Positions 19,453 to 28,443 of a stretch of 64,000 nucleotides of DNA are shown piece after piece. This DNA comes from Mycobacterium celatum. GTDB lineage: Bacteria > Actinomycetota > Actinomycetes > Mycobacteriales > Mycobacteriaceae. The notes under the pieces were generated by a model, which was not told the DNA's origin, did no database searches, and worked only from the letters and a program-made list of their open reading frames with translations. How positions within the stretch are numbered: position 1 is the first letter of the stretch; each line of letters opens with the position of its first letter. The stretch spans positions 62,001 through 126,000 of the forward strand of contig NZ_LQOM01000051.1 of assembly GCF_002101595.1 (NCBI RefSeq), in the 5' to 3' direction. The position numbers and the translations under genes were made by a program.

Positions 19453-19511
19453 TGGAAGCTGTCAAGTCGGTCCTGCCAATGCTGCTGGTTGTAGTCCAGA
19501 TCAGGATCCAT
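19404..19511 (-). CDS. Possible 35-aa small protein between mshB and the Rv1171-type gene
   Basis: ATG 19511 follows a good ribosome-binding sequence (GGAAGGA, 8 nt upstream) and opens a 35-codon frame ending TGA at 19404. The peptide is acidic and amphipathic (MDPDLDYNQQHWQDRLDS, then [17 protein letters not shown]). It lies 33 nt after the mshB stop and overlaps the N-terminal codons of the membrane-protein gene in another frame. The Shine-Dalgarno and ATG are better than those of the overlapping gene, so translational coupling is plausible. No family was recognised. Confidence 0.5.
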   Translation of the reverse strand: MDPDLDYNQQHWQDRLDSFQWVIGSLVAQLDSIPT

Positions 19512-19544
19512 CCCAAGTCCTTCCGCGGCTGCTTGGTCAGCAGC

Positions 19545-20453
19545 CTACCGGGTGGCCGACTCGGCGAGATCGAGTCCGGCGAGCAGATCGGTCTCCCAGC
19601 CGCGTTCGTCGCGCTTTCCGGCAGTGCCACTGGCCAGAACATAGTGCTCCTGGCCGAGGATGGGCAGGGCGAGATTGTTCGACAAGGCGCACGCCCGCCC
19701 GGTCGGGCCGACGACCACCTGGGTGGCGTGCGCGGCCAGCGCCGCCCGCTTGGCCGGCAGCGCGTGCTCGGCGTCAACGACGGCGTCGATGTCCTCGTCG
19801 GCGTAGCCCATACCGTCGAAGTCGGTGGCCTCGCCGGCTGGCACCGTCCATTCCGGCCGCAGATCCTCGGGCGTCAGCGCGGCCCAGCCCGCCAGAAAGG
19901 CGCTCCTGGCGATCACTGTCCAATAGAGCTTCGGCACCGACCACGGCGCGCCGGGGCAGTCGTCGGTGGCGGCAGCCGCGACCGCGGCGGTGGTGACGAC
20001 GTGGGTGTGGATGTGGTCGGGGTGCCCGTACCCGCCGTCGGGGTCGTAGGTCACCACGACGTGCGGGCGCAGCTGGCGGATCAGCGCGACGAGGGCGCCG
20101 ACGGCTTGGCGTTCGTCGGCGTCGACGAAACGCCGCTGCCGGCGCGCTGGCGTGCCGGCCATGCCGGAATCACGCCAGCGTCCCGCGCCGCCCAGGAAAA
20201 TCGGTTCGCCGACGCCGAGGGCTTGCAAGGCCGCGGTGAGCTCGGCGATGCGGTAACCACCGAGCTGGTCGGCGTGGTCGACGGTCAGCTGTGCCCAGCG
20301 GTCGCCGATGACCTCGCCTTCCTCGCCGAGCGTGCAGGTGACGACGTGCACCTGCGCCCCGCGCGCGGCGTAGTGGGCGATTGTGGCGCCGTTGGTCAGG
20401 CTTTCGTCGTCGGGATGCGCGTGCACGAACAACAGTCGCGGCGTCTCCGGCAT
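19545..20453 (-). CDS. mshB: Mycothiol deacetylase MshB
   Basis: Zinc deacetylase of 302 aa that converts GlcNAc-inositol to GlcN-inositol, the second step of mycothiol synthesis. The LmbE-type metal motif AHPDDE is at residues 12-17 (His13, Asp16), and the third ligand is in GYGHPDHIH. Length matches the M. tuberculosis enzyme (303 aa). ATG 20453 begins directly before the conserved [13 protein letters not shown]; the frame extends upstream without coding character. It is divergent from the TetR gene, with ~90 nt between them and no PE/PPE gene pair in the gap. Confidence 0.95.
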   Translation of the reverse strand: MPETPRLLFVHAHPDDESLTNGATIAHYAARGAQVHVVTCTLGEEGEVIGDRWAQLTVDHADQLGGYRIAELTAALQALGVGEPIFLGGAGRWRDSGMAGTPARRQRRFVDADERQAVGALVALIRQLRPHVVVTYDPDGGYGHPDHIHTHVVTTAAVAAAATDDCPGAPWSVPKLYWTVIARSAFLAGWAALTPEDLRPEWTVPAGEATDFDGMGYADEDIDAVVDAEHALPAKRAALAAHATQVVVGPTGRACALSNNLALPILGQEHYVLASGTAGKRDERGWETDLLAGLDLAESATR

Positions 20454-20545
20454 GCAGGCACCATACCGAGTGCAAAACGCTTGGGCCGCAGCCGGAGTCC
20501 GAACAACCGTCCGCAAAGAGAAACGCCACCGACTACTATCGGGGG

Positions 20546-21142
20546 ATGGCCCAGCAGAGCAGCACCGTCCGCACCCGTCGGCGCGGCAAGGAACTCGAGC
20601 ACGCGCTGTACGACGCTGCGCTGGCCGAACTGACTGCCGTGGGCTATGCCGGGCTGACCATGGAGGGAATTGCCGCGCGGGCCCGGACCGGCAAGGCTGC
20701 GCTGTATCGCCGTTGGCCCAGCAAGTATGCGCTGGTGCAGGACGCGCTGCGGTACGCGCTGCCGCCGCTGCCCGAGCCGCGCGACGATCGATCGGCCCGG
20801 GAAAATCTGCTCGCCGTGTTCACCGCTCACTGCGATGTGCTGGCCGGCAAGACCGCGTTTCCCAGCCTGGCGATCATGGGCCAGCTCATTCACGAACCCG
20901 AACTGCGCGCCATCTTCGCCGACGCCGTGGTGGCGCCCCGCCTGCGGATCATCGAATCGATCCTGCGCGCCGGCGAACAAAACGGCGAAATCGACTCCGC
21001 GGCGCTGACTCCGCTGACCGCGCGGGTCGGCCCGGCGTTGATCAACCAGCATCTGCTGCTCACCGGCGCTCCGCCGAACAAGCGCCAACTGATTCGCATC
21101 GTCGACACCGTGATCCCGCTCTCGGCAGCGGTGCGCGTCTAG
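20546..21142 (+). CDS. TetR-family regulator (Rv1167c type)
   Basis: Regulator of 198 aa. The HTH ([40 protein letters not shown]) occupies ~20-68, followed by a TetR C-terminal domain of the type with [20 protein letters not shown] 20546 is preceded by a G-rich stretch. It is divergent from mshB and convergent with lpqW. From its position it corresponds to M. tuberculosis Rv1167c. Target genes are unknown; mshB is the obvious candidate on proximity only. Confidence 0.82.
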   Translation: MAQQSSTVRTRRRGKELEHALYDAALAELTAVGYAGLTMEGIAARARTGKAALYRRWPSKYALVQDALRYALPPLPEPRDDRSARENLLAVFTAHCDVLAGKTAFPSLAIMGQLIHEPELRAIFADAVVAPRLRIIESILRAGEQNGEIDSAALTPLTARVGPALINQHLLLTGAPPNKRQLIRIVDTVIPLSAAVRV

Positions 21143-21169
21143 CACTAAATAACTTGCGCAGCAACGTAA

Positions 21170-23065
21170 TTACTGCGCAGTCTTCACCCACTGCCCGGCG
21201 TCGCCGACGATGCCGACCGGCACCGCACCGGACAGGCTCACATTAAGCACGCTCGGACCGGCCGCAACGATCGTGGTGTCCTGCAGGATCGGCAGCACCG
21301 TCGACATGTTCCACAGTCGCGGCTCGACGGCGTTGATCACGTCGTTGATGTTCTTGGTGCCGCCCAGCGCGGCGTCGATATTCGACTGGATGCTGTGGTC
21401 GCAGATGCCGGTGATGTTCGACGGCGCCTGCACCAGCGCCCCGGGCTCGGGTGTGCGGCTGGCCGTGGTCGGCGTCGTGCTTTTGGCGGTGGGGGCCGGT
21501 GCCGGCCTGGATGTCGGCGACGTGTCCGACGCCGGGGCCGGCGGCGGGGCCGACGTCGACACCGCCGTCGCCTCCAGCGCGGGGCAGCCGTACCGCGAGG
21601 CCAGCAGCGTCGCCAGGTTTCCGCCGGCTTGGCGCCACCCGACGATGGCGTCGACCCGGTTGTCGATCAGCGCGTCGCGGTACAGCACAACCGGGTCCAG
21701 GCCCAGCACGGTCGCGGCGATGCCGACGTTGCGCAACTGGTCGGCCGCGGTGTTGGCGACGGCGACCGCCGTCGGGTCGTTCGACGCCACACCGATGACC
21801 AGGGACAGCTGGTTTCCGTCCTTGCTGATCCGCCCGCGGGTGACCTCCGGCGGCCCGGTGGTCGCCGGGGCGGCTCCATCCGGTGGCGTCACCGCCGGCG
21901 AAGTGTCGTTTTCGATCTGGTACCCGGCCGCCTGCAGCAGCCCCAGCGCCGTCGCCTGGCTCATCGCCGGCGGCGCGGTCGGCACATAGCCGGGGTCACT
22001 CGGCGAGCGGATCTGCGCCTGGTCCAGCGTGACGGTATTGTCGCTGCCGGCGCCCACGGCGGCGAGCAGGTCGACGTCGAGAAGCCCGAAAATCGCTTTG
22101 CGCACTTGGGAATCCGCCAGCTTGGACACGTTCGCGCGCAGCGTGAGCTGCATGACCCGCGGCGTCATGATCCGGGCGGTCCGCACGTCCGGGATCGCCG
22201 ACAGCTGCGCGAAGGCCGCCGAACCGCCGTGCACCTGAGCCACCTGGGTATCGCCGTTGCGGATGGAATCGGCCAGCGCCGCCGGCGCCCCCGCCCGCCG
22301 GAACAGGATCAGGTCCGGCTTGGCCGGCGGGCCCCAGTACCGGTCGTTGCGGGCGAGCAGGATTTCGTCGCGCTGCGGGTCGATGTTTTCCACCCTGAAC
22401 TGTCCGCCGGTGACCGGCAGGGCACGCACCAGCCCGGCGGGGAAACCGCCCGGCACGTCCTTGACGATGTGGGCCGGCAGGATGTTGCTGAACAGCTCCC
22501 GCCAGGCCGGATACGGCCGGGAGAACGTGACCACGGCCTGCTTGCCGCCGTCGATCGACTGCACGCCGGTGATCAGGTCGTAGCCGGCCGGGTCCACCAC
22601 ACCGGGCTGGCCGACCATCTGGCGCCACAGGTACCAGAAGTCGTCGGCGGCAATCGGCGCGTTGTCGGTCCACGACGCCTCGGGCCGGATCTTGTAGGTG
22701 ACCGTGAACGGGTTGTCGTTGGTCACGTCCGCCGACACCAGCAGCGTCGGGTCCATCTCCCAGCGCGACCCGGTCGGGGTGTTCGGGTCAGGCACGGGCC
22801 GGAACGCGCTCGGCAGCACCAGCGCACTGATCGCCGCGTTGACCGCCGACAGATCGGACACCAGGTGCGGATTGAAACCGGCGCCAATCGAGTCGATGCC
22901 CATGATGATCTGCGTGACCCGATGCGGCGGCGGAGCGGTGCTCTTCGACGTCTCGGTGCTCTGCGGCGCCGGCGGCGGGCTAACCGTGCAGCCCGAGACC
23001 AGCAGCGCCAACGACGAGATCAGCGCGCCGATCCGGAACCGGGTGCGGCGGGCTGGTTTCGGCAC
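21170..23065 (-). CDS. lpqW: Lipoprotein LpqW
   Basis: Lipoprotein of ~631 aa with a family-5 solute-binding-protein fold (PF00496-like). GTG 23065 gives an ideal 26-residue lipoprotein signal ending LLVSGC; ATG 23107, immediately after the typA stop, would add 14 residues. In M. smegmatis LpqW sets the flux of mannolipids at the PIM4 branch point towards LM/LAM, upstream of polar PIMs made by PimE, which is also encoded in this window. A Ser/Thr/Pro-rich low-complexity insert lies at ~510-550. It is co-directional with typA. Confidence 0.92.
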   Translation of the reverse strand: MPKPARRTRFRIGALISSLALLVSGCTVSPPPAPQSTETSKSTAPPPHRVTQIIMGIDSIGAGFNPHLVSDLSAVNAAISALVLPSAFRPVPDPNTPTGSRWEMDPTLLVSADVTNDNPFTVTYKIRPEASWTDNAPIAADDFWYLWRQMVGQPGVVDPAGYDLITGVQSIDGGKQAVVTFSRPYPAWRELFSNILPAHIVKDVPGGFPAGLVRALPVTGGQFRVENIDPQRDEILLARNDRYWGPPAKPDLILFRRAGAPAALADSIRNGDTQVAQVHGGSAAFAQLSAIPDVRTARIMTPRVMQLTLRANVSKLADSQVRKAIFGLLDVDLLAAVGAGSDNTVTLDQAQIRSPSDPGYVPTAPPAMSQATALGLLQAAGYQIENDTSPAVTPPDGAAPATTGPPEVTRGRISKDGNQLSLVIGVASNDPTAVAVANTAADQLRNVGIAATVLGLDPVVLYRDALIDNRVDAIVGWRQAGGNLATLLASRYGCPALEATAVSTSAPPPAPASDTSPTSRPAPAPTAKSTTPTTASRTPEPGALVQAPSNITGICDHSIQSNIDAALGGTKNINDVINAVEPRLWNMSTVLPILQDTTIVAAGPSVLNVSLSGAVPVGIVGDAGQWVKTAQ

Positions 23066-23107
23066 GCCCCACAGGGTATCGGGATGTGGTCTGGGCGATA
23101 GCCCCAT

Positions 23108-24982
23108 CTACGCCCGGGCCTTGGCGCGGGCGCGGCTGCGGGCCCGAGCGGTGGCGTTCAGTTCGACCTTGCGGACGCGCACCACCTCCGGTGTCACCTC
23201 GACGCACTCGTCGGGCCCGCAGAACTCCATGGCCTGCTCGAGGTCGAGCTCGATCGGTTTGGCCAGCGTCTCGATGACGTCGGCGGTCGACGAGCGCATG
23301 TTGGTCAGCTTCTTCTCGCGGGTGACGTTGATGTCGAGGTCTTCGGGCCGAGGGTTGATGCCGACGACCATGCCCTCGTAGGTGTCCTGCCCGGGCTCGA
23401 CGAAGAACTGCCCGCGGTCGGCCAACTGCAGCAGCGCGAACGGCGTGATGGTGCCGGAGCGGTCGGAGACCAGCGACCCGGTGTGGCGGGCCCGGATCTC
23501 GCCGGCCCACGGCTTGTAGCCGTCGAACACCGCGTTGCCGATGCCGGTGCCGCGGGTCTCGGTGAGGAAGTCAGTGCGCCATCCGATCAGCCCGCGGCTG
23601 GGAACCACGAAATCCATTCGTACCCAACCTGTTGCGTGGTTGGCCATCTCCACCATGCGGCCCTTGCGGGCGGCCATCAGCTGGGTGATCGCGCCGACGT
23701 ACTCCTCGGGGCAGTCGATGGTCAGCGCCTCGAACGGCTCGTGCAGCTTGCCGTCGATGGTCTTGGTCACCACCTGCGGCTTGCCGACGGTCAGCTCGAA
23801 ACCCTCCCGGCGCATCTGCTCGACGAGCACGGCCAGCGCCAGCTCGCCACGGCCCTGGACCTCCCAGGCGTCGGGGCGGCCGATGTCGAGCACCCGAATC
23901 GACACGTTGCCTACTAGCTCGGTGTCCAACCGCGACTTGACCATTCGCGCAGTCAGCTTGTGCCCGGGCACCTTGCCCGCCAGCGGCGAGGTGTTGGTCC
24001 CGATGGTGACCGAGATCGCCGGCTCGTCAACAGTTATGCGCGGCAACGCTTTCGGTTCCACAAGGTCGGCGAGCGTATCCCCGATCATGATGTCCGGGAT
24101 GCCGGCGACGGCGACGATATCGCCGGCGACGGCCTCCTCGGTCGGTGAGCGCTCGACGCCCTCGGTGGCCAGCAGCTCGGTGATCTTCGCAGTGCCGGGA
24201 CCGATCTCGCGCAGCCAGGCCACCTGTTGGCCCTTGCGCAGCCGGCCGTTGTAGATGCGGACCAACGCCAGCCGGCCGAGGAACGCCGACGCATCCAGGT
24301 TGGTCACCAGCGCCTGCAGCGGCGCGTCCGGGTCACCGGACGGCGGTGGAATGTGTTGCAGCAGAACGTCGAACAGCGGATCGAGGTTGTCGCCGTCGGG
24401 CACCTGCCCGTCGGCGGGCTGCACCGTGCTGGCCACCCCGGCGCGCCCGGACGCGTACAGCGTCGGCAACCCGAGTGCTTCCTCGGCGGCCTTGGCGGCC
24501 TCGTCGTCGAGATCCGCGGCGACGTCGAGCAGCAGGTCGTGGCTGGCCTCGACTACTTCGGCGATCCGGGCGTCGGGCCGGTCGGTCTTGTTGACGACGA
24601 GAATCACCGGCAGATGCGCGGCCAGCGCTTTGCGCAGCACGAACCGGGTCTGCGGCAGCGGACCCTCGGAGGCGTCGACCAGCAGCAGCACCCCGTCGAC
24701 CATCGACAGCCCGCGCTCCACTTCGCCGCCGAAGTCGGCGTGGCCGGGCGTGTCGATGACGTTGATCACGGTCACGCTGCCGTCCGGGTGGTGGCGGTGC
24801 ACGGCGGTGTTCTTGGCCAGGATCGTGATGCCCTTTTCCCGCTCCAGGTCGCCGGTGTCCATCACGCGTTCGGTCAGGCCGCCTCGTTCGTGCAGCGCTC
24901 CCGACTGCCGCAGCATGGCGTCGACCAGGGTGGTCTTGCCGTGGTCGACGTGCGCGACGATGGCGACGTTACGGAATTGCAC
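23108..24982 (-). CDS. typA: Ribosome-associated GTPase TypA/BipA
   Basis: Translational GTPase of 624 aa. The G-domain motifs are AHVDHGKTT (P-loop), [12 protein letters not shown] (G3) and NKTD (G4), followed by EF-G-like domains and the BipA-specific C-terminus. GTG 24982 places the conserved [12 protein letters not shown] at residue ~4. It overlaps the marR stop by 14 nt and the lpqW frame follows directly. TypA acts on ribosome assembly and stress adaptation. Confidence 0.95.
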   Translation of the reverse strand: MQFRNVAIVAHVDHGKTTLVDAMLRQSGALHERGGLTERVMDTGDLEREKGITILAKNTAVHRHHPDGSVTVINVIDTPGHADFGGEVERGLSMVDGVLLLVDASEGPLPQTRFVLRKALAAHLPVILVVNKTDRPDARIAEVVEASHDLLLDVAADLDDEAAKAAEEALGLPTLYASGRAGVASTVQPADGQVPDGDNLDPLFDVLLQHIPPPSGDPDAPLQALVTNLDASAFLGRLALVRIYNGRLRKGQQVAWLREIGPGTAKITELLATEGVERSPTEEAVAGDIVAVAGIPDIMIGDTLADLVEPKALPRITVDEPAISVTIGTNTSPLAGKVPGHKLTARMVKSRLDTELVGNVSIRVLDIGRPDAWEVQGRGELALAVLVEQMRREGFELTVGKPQVVTKTIDGKLHEPFEALTIDCPEEYVGAITQLMAARKGRMVEMANHATGWVRMDFVVPSRGLIGWRTDFLTETRGTGIGNAVFDGYKPWAGEIRARHTGSLVSDRSGTITPFALLQLADRGQFFVEPGQDTYEGMVVGINPRPEDLDINVTREKKLTNMRSSTADVIETLAKPIELDLEQAMEFCGPDECVEVTPEVVRVRKVELNATARARSRARAKARA

Positions 24983-25403
24983 CGGGCGATTCTGCCAGGC
25001 TGCCGGCTTCTCGCCCAATCTGGCCGATGCTGAGCCGTTCGACCTCTTCGGCATGCATCGCGGTCAGCGCCTCGAGGCGCTCGGCACCGTCATCGGTGAG
25101 CTGCAGGCGGATCACTCGGTGATCGTCGCTGTCGCGCACCCGCGCCACCAGCCCGGCGGCCTCGGCCCGCTGGATCAGCTCACCGGCGCTGTGGTGGCGT
25201 AGCAGCAGGTACTCCGCGACATCCCCGATCGTGGGCCCGCGCCGGTCGGCATGGCCGCGGATCGCCAGCAGCAGCTGGTGCTGCATGGGTGTGAGGCCGG
25301 CAGCCTGGGCCTGCTCGGCGCTCCATCGCTCGAACCGGCGCAACTCGGTCCGTAGCCGCAGCAACCGTGCGTAGACGTCGTCGGGCAGACCCATATCTGC
25401 CAC
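24969..25403 (-). CDS. MarR-family regulator
   Basis: Winged-helix regulator of ~144 aa (GTG 25403, or ATG 25394 giving 141 aa). The core (LTPMQHQLLLAIRGHADRRGPTIGDVAEYLLLRHHSAGELIQRAEAAGLVARVRDSDDHRVIRLQLT) is typical MarR. It sits between narI (15 nt gap) and typA (14 nt overlap). From memory, M. tuberculosis has narI next to typA without this gene. It could regulate the nar operon from its 3' end or simply ride on the transcript. Confidence 0.85.
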   Translation of the reverse strand: MADMGLPDDVYARLLRLRTELRRFERWSAEQAQAAGLTPMQHQLLLAIRGHADRRGPTIGDVAEYLLLRHHSAGELIQRAEAAGLVARVRDSDDHRVIRLQLTDDGAERLEALTAMHAEEVERLSIGQIGREAGSLAESPGAIP

Positions 25404-25418
25404 GATATGACGCTCGAG

Positions 25419-26177
25419 CTACCAGCCGCGGCGTCGCGGCGCCGAGCCCACCAGCTGGTTCTTCTCCCCCGCGTCGCGGCCGCGAACCGCGTCGCGGCTG
25501 CGGTAGACGATGTAGGGCCGGAACAGGTAGGCGACCGGCGCACTGAAGGCGTGCACAAGCCGGGTGAACGGCCACAGCGCAAACAGCGCCAGTGCGATCG
25601 TCGCGTGCACCTGGAAATACAGCGGCGCCTGGATCATCAGGTCGCCACGCGGGTCCAGGATGAAGATCGACCGGAACCAGATCGACACGTTCTGGCGGTA
25701 GTCGTGTAGCTCGCCGTAGTGCGTCGCGCCCATCAGCGTGCAACTCATGCCGGCCACCATCGCGGCCACCAGCACCGGGTACATCAGCTTGTCGCTCAGG
25801 CTGGTGGCAAGGCGCACCGGTCCGCTGCGCCATCGCCGGTAGATCAGCAACCCGATCCCGATCAGCGCGGCGATGCCGGCGGGAACGCCGAGTATCAGCG
25901 CCTGCAGGTGGTAGAAGTGGTCGCTCATCCCGATGTCCTCGGTCACCCACTCGGGAATGCACAGGCCCACGACGTGGCCCATGATCACCACCAGGCTGCC
26001 GAAATGGAAAAGCGGGCTGCCGATCGACAGCAGCCGCGATTCGTAGATCTGTGAGGAGCGGCTGGTCCAGCCGAACTGGTCGTAGTGGTAGCGCCACCAG
26101 GTGCCGACCCCGGCGATCGACAGCGAGACGTAGGGCGCCACGTCCCAGAAGACCTCGAGCAGTTTGGTATTGGCCAA
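25419..26177 (-). CDS. narI: Respiratory nitrate reductase gamma subunit NarI
   Basis: Diheme b-type membrane anchor of 252 aa with five TM helices. It passes quinol electrons to NarH and carries conserved histidines in HFGSLVVIMGHVVG and FQVHATIALALF. The start is TTG 26177, one base after the narJ stop; no better start is available without running into narJ. The C-terminal tail is basic and more variable. It is the last gene of narGHJI. Confidence 0.93.
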   Translation of the reverse strand: MANTKLLEVFWDVAPYVSLSIAGVGTWWRYHYDQFGWTSRSSQIYESRLLSIGSPLFHFGSLVVIMGHVVGLCIPEWVTEDIGMSDHFYHLQALILGVPAGIAALIGIGLLIYRRWRSGPVRLATSLSDKLMYPVLVAAMVAGMSCTLMGATHYGELHDYRQNVSIWFRSIFILDPRGDLMIQAPLYFQVHATIALALFALWPFTRLVHAFSAPVAYLFRPYIVYRSRDAVRGRDAGEKNQLVGSAPRRRGW

Positions 26178-26178
26178 T

Positions 26179-26832
26179 TCAGTTCCCGCCGGTTCGCTTG
26201 GGTGGCACGGTCAATGTGAACGGTTGCAGCCCAACGGCTTCGGCAGGCGGACCGGATTCGGCGAGCCGACGCGCGCGCTGCACGTCCTGGTCGGTGACCG
26301 GCGGCAGCGTCTCACACACGGCGGCGATGGCGTGGGCGTAGGGTGACTGCGCTTCGGTCAAGGCTTGCAGGAGCACGTCGATGGGCACTCGATGCTCGAT
26401 CAGCAGCCGCCGGCCCGCCTCGGGGTCGACGGTGGCGGCGAACTCCAGCACCACCGGCAAGTGGTCCGGCGCTTCGCTTTTCGGCGGCTCGACGCCCGCT
26501 TCGCGGTAGGCGCTCGCGAACGCCAGCATCTCGCGGCCGCGGTTGCGAGTGTCGCCGGCGGTCCAGTAGGTCAGATACATCGTCGAGCGGCGGCGCATGT
26601 CGAAGGTTTCGACATAGTCGGCGGCGGCGGCCAGCGGGTCGGCGGCCCGCAACGCAGTAACCGTGCGCGCCAGCAGCTTTCGCGTCGGCCCGTCGATGTG
26701 GCTCAGCAGCCCCTCGACGGTGTCGAGCCGCTGGTCGCGGTGTTCGTCGGGATAGGCCAGCAGCAGAGAGGCCGCCTGCCACACCAATCGGTCGGCCAGC
26801 GCGGGCCCCCGCGACCTGCTCAGCAGCTTCAT
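26179..26832 (-). CDS. narJ: Nitrate reductase assembly chaperone NarJ
   Basis: Cytoplasmic chaperone of 217 aa that inserts the Mo cofactor into NarG; it is not part of the final complex. All-helical TorD/NarJ fold with the family segments LLLAYPDE and YVETFDMRRRSTMYLTYW. ATG 26832 overlaps the narH stop (ATGA). Downstream narI starts 1 nt after its stop, so all four subunits are translationally coupled. Confidence 0.93.
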   Translation of the reverse strand: MKLLSRSRGPALADRLVWQAASLLLAYPDEHRDQRLDTVEGLLSHIDGPTRKLLARTVTALRAADPLAAAADYVETFDMRRRSTMYLTYWTAGDTRNRGREMLAFASAYREAGVEPPKSEAPDHLPVVLEFAATVDPEAGRRLLIEHRVPIDVLLQALTEAQSPYAHAIAAVCETLPPVTDQDVQRARRLAESGPPAEAVGLQPFTLTVPPKRTGGN

Positions 26833-28442
26833 TGCTTTTGCTCTTCGGGAAACATCCCGGCCGGCACGCCGCCGCCGTCCCAATTCAGCAGGTTCATCCG
26901 CGAACGTGGACGCGTCGCGTGGAAGCTTTCGACAGCGACCGGCACAGGACCGTCAGTCGGGCTGGCGAACGGACCCCCCTCGTACATCCCCGGACCGCCG
27001 TCGCCGGACAACGAGCATTCCAAATCGTGCGCCGCCGCGGGGATCTCGCCGGTGTAGGCGGTCGGGATGACGTAGCGCTCTTCGTATTTCGCGATAGCAA
27101 GCAGCCGGTACATCTCGTAGATCTGCTCTTCGGTCATGCCGACGGATGCCGGAATGTGTGGCTGGGTGTCGCGGCCCAGGTTGATGTCGCGCATGTAGGA
27201 ACGCATCGCGGCCAGCCGGCGCAGCACGTCGTCGACGGGCTTGGTGTCACCGGCGGTGAACAGCTCGGCCAGGTAGGCGATCGGGATGCGCAACGCCTCA
27301 ATGGCGCCGAACAAATTGCCGACGTCTTCGCCGTCGTGGCCGTCGCGGCTGACCGCGTCGACCACCGGCGACAGCGGCGGGATGTACCAAACCATCGGCA
27401 TGGTCCGGTATTCCGGATGCAGCGGCAGCGCCACCTTGTAGGTGTTGATCAACGCGTAGACCGGCGATCGCTGCGCGGCCTCGAGCCAGTCGTCGGAAAT
27501 GCCTTCCGCCTTGGCGGCCGCGATCACCTCAGGGTCGTTGGGGTCCAGCAGGATTTCACACTGCGCCTCGTAGAGATCGGCGTCGTTTTCCACCGACGCC
27601 GCTTCCAGCACCTTGTCGGCGTCGTAGAGCACCAACCCGAGGTAGCGCAGCCGGCCCACGCAGGTTTCCGAACAGATCGTCGGCAGACCTACCTCCATGC
27701 GCGGGTAGCACAGCGTGCATTTTTCGGCCTTGCCGGTCTTGTGGTTGAAATACACCTTCTTGTAAGGGCATCCCGACACGCACATCCGCCAGCCGCGACA
27801 GCGGTCCTGGTCGACCAGCACGATGCCGTCCTCGCTGCGCTTGTACATCGCCCCCGAGGGGCACGACGCCACGCACGACGGGTTGAGACAGTGCTCGCAG
27901 ATCCGCGGCAGGTAGAACATGAAGGTTTCTTCGAGCTTTTCCTTGACCTCGTCGCTGACCTTCTTCAGGATCGGGTCCTTGGCCATGGTCTGCGCCGAGC
28001 CCGCCAGGTTGTCGTCCCAGTTCGGGCCCCACTCGATCTTCATCGGCTCACCGGTGATCTGGCTGCGCGGTGCCGCTGTCGGAAGCGTGTCGCCCAACGG
28101 TGCCGAGGTCAGGTTCTCGTAGTCGTACGTCCACGGCTCGTAGTAGTCGTTGATCCCCGGCAGCCTGGGGTTGGCGAAGATCCGCAACAGTTTGGCCAGC
28201 CGCCCGCCGTCGCGCAAGCGCAACCGGCCCTTCTTGTCGCGGATCCATCCGCCGCGCCAGCGGTCCTGGTCCTCATAGGTACGCGGGTAGCCTTGGCCCG
28301 GCCGGGTTTCGACGTTGTTGAACCAGACGTATTCGGTGCCGGGGCGATTGGTCCAGGCCTGCTTGCAGGTCACCGAGCAGGTGTGGCAGCCGATGCACTT
28401 GTCGAGGTTCATCACCATCGCAAGTTGAGCCATGACCTTCAT
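26829..28442 (-). CDS. narH: Respiratory nitrate reductase beta subunit NarH
   Basis: Iron-sulfur electron-transfer subunit of 537 aa. Four cysteine clusters are visible: CIGCHTCSVTC near residue 16, CEHCLNPSCVASCP, CRGWRMCVSGCP (Trp replaces a Cys, as expected for the 3Fe-4S cluster) and CTLCYPR with a later C. ATG 28442 lies 1 nt after the narG stop; a second ATG nine bases in has GAAGG just before it. Confidence 0.95.
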   Translation of the reverse strand: MKVMAQLAMVMNLDKCIGCHTCSVTCKQAWTNRPGTEYVWFNNVETRPGQGYPRTYEDQDRWRGGWIRDKKGRLRLRDGGRLAKLLRIFANPRLPGINDYYEPWTYDYENLTSAPLGDTLPTAAPRSQITGEPMKIEWGPNWDDNLAGSAQTMAKDPILKKVSDEVKEKLEETFMFYLPRICEHCLNPSCVASCPSGAMYKRSEDGIVLVDQDRCRGWRMCVSGCPYKKVYFNHKTGKAEKCTLCYPRMEVGLPTICSETCVGRLRYLGLVLYDADKVLEAASVENDADLYEAQCEILLDPNDPEVIAAAKAEGISDDWLEAAQRSPVYALINTYKVALPLHPEYRTMPMVWYIPPLSPVVDAVSRDGHDGEDVGNLFGAIEALRIPIAYLAELFTAGDTKPVDDVLRRLAAMRSYMRDINLGRDTQPHIPASVGMTEEQIYEMYRLLAIAKYEERYVIPTAYTGEIPAAAHDLECSLSGDGGPGMYEGGPFASPTDGPVPVAVESFHATRPRSRMNLLNWDGGGVPAGMFPEEQKQ

Positions 28443-28443
28443 A

